This document shows positions 14,774-23,765 of a stretch of 36,324 nt of DNA, piece after piece. Each line of letters begins with the position of its first letter. The stretch's first letter is position 1. The notes under the pieces are model-generated. The model made no database searches, was not told the DNA's origin, and saw only the letters and a list, made by a program, of their open reading frames with translations. The translations under genes were made by a program, and so were the position numbers. Origin of the DNA: Gammaproteobacteria bacterium (GTDB lineage: Bacteria > Pseudomonadota > Gammaproteobacteria > Pseudomonadales > Azotimanducaceae); NCBI GenBank assembly GCA_009843635.1, contig VYDB01000012.1, positions 1-36,324 of the forward strand, in the 5' to 3' direction.

Positions 14774-15843
14774 GCCATCCGCGCTTGGGCGAATTCGGTG
14801 AATGCGCCAAGCGCCTCGCGGTACTCGTTGTTCGGCAGGACTTCCAAGCATTGCATCGCCCGCTGGCTGTGCCGCAAAGCGGCGGCGCGGGTGTAGTCGA
14901 GCGCGCCGCAGGCCTTGACGACGCCGAGCACATCGTCGAGCCGGGCAGCGGAGCGGGTGATGAGGCTTTCGCGCACCAAATCGACTTGGGCGCTTGCGCC
15001 GTTGGCGAGCGTGAAAATGAGGGGCAGCGTGAGCTTGCCCTCCGCGAGGTCGTCGCCGGCGTTCTTGCCCATGAACTTAGCGTCGCCAGCGTAGTCGAGC
15101 CAGTCGTCCACGAGCTGATAGGCCATGCCGAATTCCAAGCCGAAGTTGCGCAGCGCCGCCACCTGTTCCGGGTTGCCCCCACCCAGCACGGCGCCGCTTT
15201 GCGCGGCTGCCTGAAAGAGCAGGGCGGACTTGCAGCGAATGACTTCCATGTAGCGCTCCTCAGTGATGCTGAGGTTGCCGACATCGGAAAATTGCATGAC
15301 CTCGCCTTGGGCGATCAGGTTGGTCGCGTCGGCCAGAATGGATAGCACGGGCTTGTTGTCCAGCTCAACCATGAGTTGAAAGGCACGGGAATAGAGGAAG
15401 TCGCCCACCAGCACGGAGGGTGCGTTGCCCCACAGCGAGTTAGCTGTCGGCCTCCCGCGGCGCAGCTTAGACCGGTCAACCACGTCGTCATGCAGCAGGG
15501 TGGCCGTGTGCAGATACTCGATGATGGTAGCCAAGGCGATGTGGCGCTTGCCGTCGTACTCGCAGCACCGCGCGGCGAGCAGCACCAGCGCCGGCCGCAG
15601 CCGCTTGCCGCCGGACTCGATGAGGTAGCGGCCAATTTCCTTCACCAGCGCGGCTTTTGAGGTCAACTGGTTGGCGATCAGGCAGTTGACTGCCGCGAAG
15701 TCATCCTCGATCAAGGCCAAGACGGGGGTTAGCGCATCGACGCCCGCCGATTGCAGCGCCGACCGTTCGCTGACCGGCACCGCAGTCGGGGCAAGACTTA
15801 GCGCCATTGCGGCCGCGCCGCCCCCGTCTCGTTGTAATTCCAT
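14770..15843 (-). CDS. ispB: Octaprenyl/polyprenyl diphosphate synthase
   Basis: A trans-polyprenyl synthase that builds the long isoprenoid side chain of ubiquinone. The two aspartate-rich motifs are the first, LLHDDVVD (D119, D120, D123), and the second, VDDWLDY (D246, D247, D250); GGKRLRP (78-84) binds pyrophosphate. The 357-residue form has about 35 extra N-terminal residues relative to typical IspB, so ATG codons further in (residue 13) may be the true start. The position, divergent from rplU-rpmA, is the conserved gammaproteobacterial one and supports ispB over other polyprenyl synthases. Its 3' end overlaps the SDR-like gene by 4 bp. Confidence 0.93.
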   Translation of the reverse strand: MELQRDGGGAAAMALSLAPTAVPVSERSALQSAGVDALTPVLALIEDDFAAVNCLIANQLTSKAALVKEIGRYLIESGGKRLRPALVLLAARCCEYDGKRHIALATIIEYLHTATLLHDDVVDRSKLRRGRPTANSLWGNAPSVLVGDFLYSRAFQLMVELDNKPVLSILADATNLIAQGEVMQFSDVGNLSITEERYMEVIRCKSALLFQAAAQSGAVLGGGNPEQVAALRNFGLEFGMAYQLVDDWLDYAGDAKFMGKNAGDDLAEGKLTLPLIFTLANGASAQVDLVRESLITRSAARLDDVLGVVKACGALDYTRAAALRHSQRAMQCLEVLPNNEYREALGAFTEFAQARMA

Positions 15844-15939
15844 GTCTTCGCCTCTAGAATACGCGGCCTTTCGGGCCCAGGGCTTGCCGGCGCCAATTGG
15901 GCTATTTTACACAAGCGCCGACACGAACGGAGTAGGAAA

Positions 15940-16263
15940 ATGTTTGCGGTGATTATGAGCGGCGGCAAGCAGCATCGGGTCACGGAGGGCGAAAGGCTTC
16001 GGCTTGAGCGTCTTGATGCGGGGCTGGGCGATGAAGTGGTTTTCGATCAGGTGCTGATGGTTGGCAGCGAGGATGGCGTTCAAGTTGGCCAGCCGCTGTT
16101 GGCGGGGGGGCGGGTCACCGCCGAGGTGATCGCCCAAGGCCGCGGCAAGAAAATCCGCGTCATCAAGTTCAAGCGGCGCAAGGGCTACATGCGCCGGCAA
16201 GGCCATCGCCAAGCCTACACCGAGGTTCGGGTCACGGGCATCGAAGTGGCCTCGGCCGCTTGA
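15940..16263 (+). CDS. rplU: 50S ribosomal protein L21
   Basis: A 107-residue L21 of normal length. The N-terminus MFAVIMSGGKQHRVTEG and the KFKRRKGYMRRQGHRQ block (23S rRNA contact) are diagnostic. It is the first gene of the rplU-rpmA-obgE-proB series, preceded by GGAGTAGGA as ribosome site and by a 96-bp divergent intergenic region shared with ispB, which must hold its promoter. I could not place convincing -35 and -10 boxes there. Confidence 0.97.
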   Translation: MFAVIMSGGKQHRVTEGERLRLERLDAGLGDEVVFDQVLMVGSEDGVQVGQPLLAGGRVTAEVIAQGRGKKIRVIKFKRRKGYMRRQGHRQAYTEVRVTGIEVASAA

Positions 16264-16302
16264 TTGGGTTTCGGCATTCGCTAGGGAATAGGAGGCACAG
16301 TC

Positions 16303-17734
<1,432 letters not shown>

Positions 17735-17736
17735 AC

Positions 17737-18894
17737 ATGGCCCGTTTGGATGAGAATCAAGCGGGCGCGGAGCGAGCGGCGCGGCGCAAGGTTGCCGCCG
17801 CGGGCCTCACGGTGATCAAGATCGGCAGCTCGCTGCTGACGGATCCCCAAGCTGGCACCGCGCACGAGAACATCCGTCATTGGTGTGGCGAAATCGTCGC
17901 CGAGTTGGACCGGGGGCGGAGGCTGCTGCTGGTCTCTTCCGGTGCTGTTGCGGACGGTGTGGCCCGATTGGGATGGCGCCGTCCGCCGTCCGACCTACCC
18001 AATCTGCAGGCCGCCGCTGCGGTGGGGCAAATGGGCTTGGTGGGCGCCTACGAAAGTGCCTTCGCTGAACATGGCCGGCACACCGCCCTCGTGCTCCTGA
18101 CCCATGAGGACCTAGCCGATCGCCGCCGGTATCTAAATGCGCGAACCACCTTGAATCGCCTGCTCGACATGGGTGTGGTGCCCGTGGTCAACGAGAATGA
18201 CACTGTGGCCACCGACGAGATCCGTTTCGGCGACAACGACACCTTGGCGGCATTGGTGGCGAGCCTGTTGGCGGCGGACGCGTTGATCGTGCTCACCGAT
18301 GTGGATGGCGTCCACAGCGCGGACCCGCGCATCCACCCCCAAGCGGCGCGCATCACCTATGCCCAGGCTGGCGATCCGAGCTTGGATGCAGGCGCGGGTT
18401 CGGGCGGGGAGCTCGGTCGCGGGGGCATGGTGACCAAGATCGAGGCAGCCCGGATTGCGGCGCGCTCCGGCGCCCATACCCTGATTGCCGATGGCCGTCG
18501 CCCCGGCGTGCTTAGCGACGCATTTGCCGCCCGGTCCGTGGGCACCCTGCTGGGAGCGGGCATTGGGCCTCTCGCCGCCCGTAAGCGCTGGATTGCCGGG
18601 CAGCAGCGGCCCAAGGGGGAGTTGGTGCTTGACGCCGGCGCTGCCAAGGCGCTGCGCGAACGGGGCGTGAGCCTGCTGCCGGTGGGGGTGGCGGCAGTTC
18701 GCGGCGAATTCAACCGGGGCGCCTTGGTCCGCTGCGTCAACGCCGCGGGCGATCTCATCGCGCAAGGATTGGTGAACTACTCCAGCGCCGAGACCCTTAA
18801 GATCTGCGGCGCGGCCAGCACTGACATCCATTCACGGTTGGGCTATTGCCTTGAGCCGGAACTGATGCACCGGGACAATCTAGTCTTGATTTGA
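17737..18894 (+). CDS. proB: Glutamate 5-kinase
   Basis: A 385-residue enzyme catalysing the ATP-dependent first step of proline synthesis. The amino-acid kinase domain (about 20-270) shows VIKIGSSLL, VSSGAVADG, NENDTVATDEIRFGDND and LTDVDGVHSADPR. The C-terminal PUA domain (about 290-385) includes KGELVLDAGAAKAL. The N-terminus carries about 20 extra residues relative to E. coli ProB. The start is 2 bp after the obgE stop, so it is in the same operon, as in many gammaproteobacteria. It converges with rpsT with 13 bp between the two stop codons. Confidence 0.95.
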   Translation: MARLDENQAGAERAARRKVAAAGLTVIKIGSSLLTDPQAGTAHENIRHWCGEIVAELDRGRRLLLVSSGAVADGVARLGWRRPPSDLPNLQAAAAVGQMGLVGAYESAFAEHGRHTALVLLTHEDLADRRRYLNARTTLNRLLDMGVVPVVNENDTVATDEIRFGDNDTLAALVASLLAADALIVLTDVDGVHSADPRIHPQAARITYAQAGDPSLDAGAGSGGELGRGGMVTKIEAARIAARSGAHTLIADGRRPGVLSDAFAARSVGTLLGAGIGPLAARKRWIAGQQRPKGELVLDAGAAKALRERGVSLLPVGVAAVRGEFNRGALVRCVNAAGDLIAQGLVNYSSAETLKICGAASTDIHSRLGYCLEPELMHRDNLVLI

Positions 18895-18907
18895 CCGGCT
18901 TGGCGGC

Positions 18908-19189
18908 TCAGTCCGAATTCTGATCCCGCGTGATGTTCCGGATGCCGGCGCTGAGCCGGGATTTGTGGCGGGCCGCTTGGTTCGGGTGCATGATGCCGCG
19001 GTTGGCCATGCGGTCGATGACGGGCACCGCCGCATCAAGCGCCTCAGCGGCGGCTTTGGCGTCGCCGTCGGCGATGGCGCCCCGCACCTTCTTGATGCTG
19101 GTGCGCACCATCGACCGTTGGCTGGCGTTGCGTCGACGTCGGGTTTCCGCTTGGCGGGCGCGCTTTCGGGATTGCGGACTGTTGGCCAA
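18908..19189 (-). CDS. rpsT: 30S ribosomal protein S20
   Basis: A 93-residue basic helical protein that binds 16S rRNA. The N-terminus (M)ANSPQSRKRARQAETRRRRNAS and the C-terminal HPNQAARHKSRLSAGI segment are typical. The start codon is TTG at 19189, supported by AAGGAG 6 bases upstream and the conserved length. E. coli rpsT also starts with UUG, where the weak start takes part in autoregulation, so the same control may operate here. It is divergent from murJ. Confidence 0.93.
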   Translation of the reverse strand: MANSPQSRKRARQAETRRRRNASQRSMVRTSIKKVRGAIADGDAKAAAEALDAAVPVIDRMANRGIMHPNQAARHKSRLSAGIRNITRDQNSD

Positions 19190-19228
19190 TGGACGCTCCT
19201 TGAGGGTAGGGCTTGGAGAAGGCGCGGT

Positions 19229-19257
19229 AATATGCCGATGAGGATGGGCCATGTCAA
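19229..19257 (-). promoter_or_regulatory. Sigma-70 type promoter for rpsT
   Basis: On the minus strand a perfect -35 TTGACA (19257-19252) is followed 17 bp later by CATATT (19234-19229; four of six consensus bases). It would start transcription around 19222, about 33 bases before the rpsT TTG. The -35 box lies inside the first codons of murJ on the other strand. Confidence 0.6.
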
Positions 19258-20819
19258 CTGATAGCAACGCTCGCGCGGTGCCGGAAACGGTCAGCGTCAC
19301 CGCCCAGGGTGCGGTGGTGAGCGGCATGACGCTGCTGTCGCGCATCTCCGGCTTTGCCCGCGACCTGCTGCTGTCGCACTTCCTTGGGGCCAGCACCGCC
19401 GCAGACGCCTTTCTGGTCGCTTTCCGCATCCCCAACTTTTTCCGCCGCCTGTTTGCGGAAGGGGCTTTCAGCCAAGCCTTCGTCCCGGTTCTGGCGCGCT
19501 ACCGCGCCCTGGGGCTTACCGAACTCAAGGGCTTCGTCGCCGTGATCGGCGGCAACCTTGGATTGGCGCTCATGCTCGTGGTCATCCTGGGCGTTTTGTG
19601 TGCCGAAGGCTTGACACTCGTCTTTGCGCCCGGCTTTTGGCGCGAACCCGCCCAGTTGGACCTGACGGCGGAATTGGTGCGCGTGACCTTCCCTTATTTG
19701 GGATTCATTTCCCTGACCGCCTTCGCCGCTGCCATCCTCAACGCCCACGAGCGCTACGCGGCACCGGCCTTCACCCCGGTGCTGCTGAACTTATGCCTGA
19801 TGCTGGCCATGACCTTTGCCGCCCACACCGGCGCCCGCATGGCCCCCGCGCTCGCCTGGGGGGTATTGGCGGCGGGCGTCGTTCAATTGGCCTTTCTGGC
19901 ACCACAGGTCGCTCGTTTCGGCGTTGCTGCGGCACCTCGGCTGAGCGTGCGGCACGAGGGCGCCCGGGAGGTGGGGCGGTTGTTGGTGCCCGCCCTGCTG
20001 GCGTCCTCGGCTGGGCAGTTGAACGCCCTGATTGACACCATTCTCGCGTCCATGCTGCTCACGGGCAGCATCGCTTGGCTGTACTATGCGGACCGCCTGC
20101 TGGAGTTGCCCATTGGCTTGGTGGCGGTGGCCTTGGGCACCGTGTTGTTGCCGAGCCTGTCGAAACTGGCGGGCCAGGACCAGCGGGCCGCGTTCAGCCG
20201 AACGTTGGATTGGGGGCTGCGCATGGGGATCCTGCTCGGCCTGCCGGCATCGATGGCCTTGGCATTGTTGGCGGAGTCGCTGATCGCCACCATCTTCCTG
20301 CACGGCGAGATGACCGCCATCGACGCGGCCATGGCCTCGCTGGCCCTGCGCGCCTTCGCCTGCGGCGCGCTGCCGCTGGTGCTGGTCAAGATACTCGCCC
20401 CGGCCTTTTTTGCGGACAAGGACACCCGCACGCCTTTGAAGTTCGCGCTGACCGCCATCAGCGTCAACGTGGCGCTCAACCTCTCCCTCTTCTGGTGGTT
20501 CGGCCATGTGGGGCTGGCCTTGGCCACCGCCGCAGCCGGCTGGGTGCATTTCTGGCTGTTGTGGCGCGGGGTTCATGCCGCGGGCTACTACCATGCGACG
20601 CCGGCCTTGGCCCGCACCGGTGCCCGGGCACTGGGGGCCAGCGTGCTGATGGGCGCGGTCTTGGCAGCGTTGTCGCCGAGTGCCGAGTTTTGGTTCGCGG
20701 TGCCCGCTTGGCATCGAGTGCCGTGGCTGGCGGGCCTGGTAGTGGCGGGCAGTCTCACCTACGCTGCCGCCCTGTGGGTAAGCGGATTGCGCTTGGCACA
20801 GCTGCAGCATCGCATCTGA
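19251..20819 (+). CDS. murJ: Lipid II flippase MurJ
   Basis: A 522-residue polytopic inner-membrane protein of the MOP superfamily with about 14 membrane segments, which flips lipid II to the periplasm for peptidoglycan synthesis. Diagnostic are GMTLLSRISGFARDLLLSHF with its conserved arginines, RIPNFFRRLFAEGAFSQAFVP, and PALLASSAGQLNALIDTILAS. The ATG at 19251 has GAGGA upstream. Position next to rpsT and before ribF is the standard gammaproteobacterial order. Confidence 0.95.
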   Translation: MSTDSNARAVPETVSVTAQGAVVSGMTLLSRISGFARDLLLSHFLGASTAADAFLVAFRIPNFFRRLFAEGAFSQAFVPVLARYRALGLTELKGFVAVIGGNLGLALMLVVILGVLCAEGLTLVFAPGFWREPAQLDLTAELVRVTFPYLGFISLTAFAAAILNAHERYAAPAFTPVLLNLCLMLAMTFAAHTGARMAPALAWGVLAAGVVQLAFLAPQVARFGVAAAPRLSVRHEGAREVGRLLVPALLASSAGQLNALIDTILASMLLTGSIAWLYYADRLLELPIGLVAVALGTVLLPSLSKLAGQDQRAAFSRTLDWGLRMGILLGLPASMALALLAESLIATIFLHGEMTAIDAAMASLALRAFACGALPLVLVKILAPAFFADKDTRTPLKFALTAISVNVALNLSLFWWFGHVGLALATAAAGWVHFWLLWRGVHAAGYYHATPALARTGARALGASVLMGAVLAALSPSAEFWFAVPAWHRVPWLAGLVVAGSLTYAAALWVSGLRLAQLQHRI

Positions 20820-20880
20820 AGACGCCCTTCATCCGGCGATCGGGGGCATTGTCCAAGTGGGATTAGGCTATGATTGTGTT

Positions 20881-21822
20881 ATGGAAGTCGTTGTTGGCCT
20901 GCACAACCTCGAGCCTCGCCACCGGGGCGGCGTCGTCACGATCGGCAGCTTCGATGGCGTTCACCAAGCCCACCAGATGCTGCTCTCCCACGTCTGCGCC
21001 AAGGCCCGGGAACTTGGCGTGGCCAGCACCTTGGTGACCTTCGAGCCGACGCCCAGGGAGTTCTTCAAGGCGGCGGTGCCCGCTCGCCTGACCCGTTTTC
21101 GGGAGAAAATCACCCTGCTCAGGCACACCGGGCTCGACCGGGTGCTGTGCCTGCCGTTCAATGCCCGCACCAGCAGCACGCCCGCCGAGTGGGTGGTGGA
21201 CGACTTCCTGCATGGCCTGCTAGGTGCCGCCTATGTCGTGGTGGGCGACGATTTCCGTTTCGGCAAGGGCCGAACCGGTGACTACGCCATGCTCAAGGAG
21301 GCCGGCGACCGCTTCGGCTACGAAGTCAGCCTCCTCGGCACACTTACCTTGGGACACGACCGGGTCTCCAGCAGCCGGGTGCGCCAAGCGCTGTCGGAGG
21401 GCGACCTGCGCTTGGCGGAAAAGCTGCTTGGCCATCCCTACTTCATCATGGGCCGGGTGGTGTACGGACGCCAACTCGGTCGTCAATTGGGTGTGCCGAC
21501 GGCCAACATTCGCCTGCAGCGGTACCGCGCCGCCTTGGAGGGCGTCTTCGCGGTCACCGTGGACGCGGGCCTCGACCGCCCCTATCAGGGCATCGCCAAC
21601 ATCGGCATTCGCCCCACCGTGGACGGCAAGGAGCCTTTGCTGGAGGTCCATGTCTTCGACTTCGATGAGGACATCTACGGACGGCTGCTAACGGTGACCT
21701 TCAAGCACAAGATTCGCGACGAGCGGGCCTTTGAATCCATCGAGGCGCTCAAGGCGCAAATCGGTTACGACATCGAGGCGGCGCGCGCCTGGTTCCGGTA
21801 CGATCGCTTGGCCAACCGCTGA
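20881..21822 (+). CDS. ribF: Bifunctional riboflavin kinase / FAD synthetase
   Basis: A 313-residue enzyme making FMN and then FAD. The N-terminal adenylyltransferase domain (about 1-180) has TIGSFDGVHQAHQ (alanine in place of the usual second glycine before HQ) and SSSRVRQAL. The C-terminal flavokinase domain (about 185-310) has GVPTANI and GIANIGIRPTV. ATG 20881 is used, with in-frame GTG codons just upstream and no strong ribosome site for any of them. Its stop overlaps the lspA start (TGATG), so ribF and lspA are translationally coupled. Confidence 0.95.
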   Translation: MEVVVGLHNLEPRHRGGVVTIGSFDGVHQAHQMLLSHVCAKARELGVASTLVTFEPTPREFFKAAVPARLTRFREKITLLRHTGLDRVLCLPFNARTSSTPAEWVVDDFLHGLLGAAYVVVGDDFRFGKGRTGDYAMLKEAGDRFGYEVSLLGTLTLGHDRVSSSRVRQALSEGDLRLAEKLLGHPYFIMGRVVYGRQLGRQLGVPTANIRLQRYRAALEGVFAVTVDAGLDRPYQGIANIGIRPTVDGKEPLLEVHVFDFDEDIYGRLLTVTFKHKIRDERAFESIEALKAQIGYDIEAARAWFRYDRLANR

Positions 21823-22346
21823 TGCCTCCGGCGTCCGCTTTGAATGGGCAAGGCCTGAAGGGCTTCAAGTGGATGGCCGTGGCTGGGTTGGTGATGGCCC
21901 TCGACCAAGCCAGCAAGTGGTTGGCGAGTGCCGAACTCGCCTATGGCGAGCGGGTTGCCGTGCTGCCCTTTTTCAGTTGGGTGCTTTGGCATAACGACGG
22001 GGCCGCTTTCTCGTTCATGTCCGGGCTTGGCGGTTGGCAGCGTTGGTTCTTTGTTGCCTTGGCTGGCGGCTTCTCGGTCTTCATCGTCTATGAATTGCGG
22101 CGGTTGAGAGTCGGCGATTGGCCTCAGGGCCTCGCCTACGGAATGATCTTGGGCGGCGCGCTGGGCAACATGATCGACCGCCTGATCAGCGGCTACGTTG
22201 TGGACTTCGTCCTGTTCCACTATGGCTCGTGGTACTTCCCGGCCTTCAATCTCGCCGATGCCGCGCTGACTTGCGGCGCCGCGCTGTGGATTCTATGCAT
22301 GATCCGCGACGCCCGCGCTTCGCCTTCGGCGCGGGCCGGCGAATGA
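21822..22346 (+). CDS. lspA: Lipoprotein signal peptidase (signal peptidase II)
   Basis: A 174-residue inner-membrane aspartyl protease with four membrane helices that removes signal peptides from prolipoproteins. Conserved boxes are LDQASKW, NDGAAFSF, GGALGNMIDRL, and the two catalytic aspartates in GYVVDFV and FNLADAAL. It directly follows ribF with overlapping stop and start. In most gammaproteobacteria ileS lies between these two genes, and it is absent here. The fkpB and ispH genes that usually follow are also missing. Confidence 0.95.
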   Translation: MPPASALNGQGLKGFKWMAVAGLVMALDQASKWLASAELAYGERVAVLPFFSWVLWHNDGAAFSFMSGLGGWQRWFFVALAGGFSVFIVYELRRLRVGDWPQGLAYGMILGGALGNMIDRLISGYVVDFVLFHYGSWYFPAFNLADAALTCGAALWILCMIRDARASPSARAGE

Positions 22347-22799
22347 TTGATGTTTGGTTCTGGCGAGCATTGGCGTGGCGCAATCGGTGAGCGAGCAAAC
22401 GGGCTGGTTGTGCTTGGGTGGCCGTCCCGGAGCGGTGGCCAGCCGACGCTTGCTAGCGTGATTGAGGATGCCCATAATAGGGCGTAGAGGGCGTTAGTCT
22501 CTTCCTCAGTCCCCCGGTAGGGCTTTCGGGTCTATCCCCCGATTCCCTGCCGGGGGCCACGCTCCAAGAGCGCCCGAATTCGTGAATAGCGGCGGTCAAC
22601 GCTCCCACCGGCAATCAAGCCAATCCAACAGGTTCCATGCGACCGTCTGAATTGAATTAGCTCCGCTGAACTGCGATCAAATGGTATCCCAGCCCTGCGC
22701 GGGCGCACGCTCGCAACCGCCCGCTTGTCGGCCCGTTGGTGCCGTTCGTCGGATACTGGCTGATCCTGGCTGAATCCAGGCCTAAGGTAGGGCGCGTCT
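22347..22799. other. Intergenic region of about 450 bp between lspA and pilE
   Basis: I see no convincing gene here on either strand: the open frames are short, have no ribosome site and show no family resemblance, and no tRNA is recognisable. It contains one strong hairpin (22511-22556). In related genomes fkpB and ispH occupy this place, but no residue-level remnant of either was found. A promoter for the pilus operon is expected in its right half but was not located with confidence. Confidence 0.6.
22511..22556. terminator. Long hairpin, possible terminator or repeat
   Basis: CCCCCGGTAGGG (22511-22522) pairs with CCCTGCCGGGGG (22545-22556) over 12 bp with one T-G wobble. Within the loop TCGGG (22526-22530) can pair with CCCGA (22538-22542). 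No T-run follows. It stands about 165 bp after lspA, so it is a weak candidate terminator for the murJ-ribF-lspA unit or an unrelated repeat. Confidence 0.4.
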
Positions 22800-22817
22800 G
22801 TGCAGGAGATGCGCCGG

Positions 22818-23276
22818 ATGTGGCGATTCAACGGGCTGACGCTCATCGAGGTTCTGGTGGCCGTGGTGATTCTGGCCGTGCTGGCGGGGCTCGGCCTGCC
22901 GGCGCTGAACGCCTATTCAGACCGAGCCTACCGTGCTGAAGCCCAAGGGGATTTGGTGGCCTGCGCACTCGCCCTGGAGCGTTGGGCGGGCGTTCGCTTC
23001 ACCTACCAAGGCACCGCCGACACCGATGCCGATGGTGCGGGGGACGCAGACGACGGCCCCATCGCAACTGAGGTCTGCGCGTCCCGTTCGGTTGCCGAGG
23101 GCCGCTATCGGATCCGCATCGCCGCCAGCGCGGAGGGCTTTGCGCTCACTGCTTATCCCGAAGCGGGCAGCCCGATGGTTGGAGATGGCTTCTTGACCTT
23201 GGATGAAGCAGGCAACCGGGGATGGGATCGCAACGACGACGGTGAACTGGTCGCGGAAGAAAATGGCTGGGAATAA
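22818..23276 (+). CDS. pilE: Type IV minor pilin, PilE-like
   Basis: A 152-residue prepilin. The leader MWRFNG is followed by the cut site and LTLIEVLVAVVILAVLAGLG, with E5 of the mature protein present. YSDRAYRAEAQGDLVACALALERWA and the late GDGFLTLDEAGNRGW match the PilE/minor-pilin pattern. A canonical EF-hand-like loop, DRNDDGELVAEE, lies at residues 137-148 (23226-23261), and a second acidic run DTDADGAGDADD sits mid-protein. The ATG at 22818 is preferred because CAGGAG is 9 bases upstream; ATG 22809 and GTG 22800 are in frame. It is the first gene of the pilus operon. Confidence 0.85.
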   Translation: MWRFNGLTLIEVLVAVVILAVLAGLGLPALNAYSDRAYRAEAQGDLVACALALERWAGVRFTYQGTADTDADGAGDADDGPIATEVCASRSVAEGRYRIRIAASAEGFALTAYPEAGSPMVGDGFLTLDEAGNRGWDRNDDGELVAEENGWE

Positions 23277-23287
23277 TGGCTGGGAAT
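23262..23287 (+). repeat. 13-bp tandem duplication at the pilE/pilV junction
   Basis: AATGGCTGGGAAT occurs twice in direct succession (23262-23274 and 23275-23287). The duplication creates the TAATG that ends pilE and starts pilV. A single copy would leave pilE ending two codons later at TGA and pilV still with an ATG, so the event is probably neutral. Confidence 0.85.
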
Positions 23288-23764
23288 ATTGAGGCGAAAC
23301 GCCGCAAGGCCCGCCAAGGGGGTTTCTCGATGCTCGAGCTTTTGGTGGCCCTGTTGGTCACCAGCGTTGGCGTGCTGGGCATTGCTGGGCTGACCACCCT
23401 GAACGCCCAGCATCGACGGTCGGCGGCTGCCCACGCCGAAGCGGTCAGGCTGGCCGAGGACATCATCGAGCGCATTCGCGCCAATCCCGCTGGCTTGCAG
23501 GCAGGAAGCTATGCAGTGAGCGGGGATGCGGTTGGGGGACCGGATTGCCACGCCAGCCAGTGCGCTGCGGCGGAAATGGCGGCATTTGACCTGGCGCAAT
23601 GGCGTTGCGCCTTGGGCGCATCCACGACGGACCAGGATTGCCGCGGGCCGCTCCATGCCACCGGAACCGTTGCCACCGACATCTCGGCCGGTTCGGTACG
23701 CATCACCATCCAATGGCGGGACCAAGGCGAAAACCGAACACTGACGGTTGACAGCGGGGTTTGA
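23276..23764 (+). CDS. pilV: Type IV pilus modification/minor pilin PilV
   Basis: A 162-residue prepilin with leader ending RQGG before FSMLELLVALLVTSVGVLGI, which is the PilV signature, followed by AEAVRLAEDIIERIRANPAG, also typical of PilV. It belongs to the minor-pilin complex that primes pilus assembly and sits at the tip with PilY1. Its ATG overlaps the pilE stop by one base. Confidence 0.9.
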   Translation: MAGNIEAKRRKARQGGFSMLELLVALLVTSVGVLGIAGLTTLNAQHRRSAAAHAEAVRLAEDIIERIRANPAGLQAGSYAVSGDAVGGPDCHASQCAAAEMAAFDLAQWRCALGASTTDQDCRGPLHATGTVATDISAGSVRITIQWRDQGENRTLTVDSGV

Positions 23765-23765
23765 A

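Noticed and set aside
22347-22799. Remnants of ispH or fkpB between lspA and pilE
   Set aside because: No frame on either strand shows recognisable residues of these proteins.
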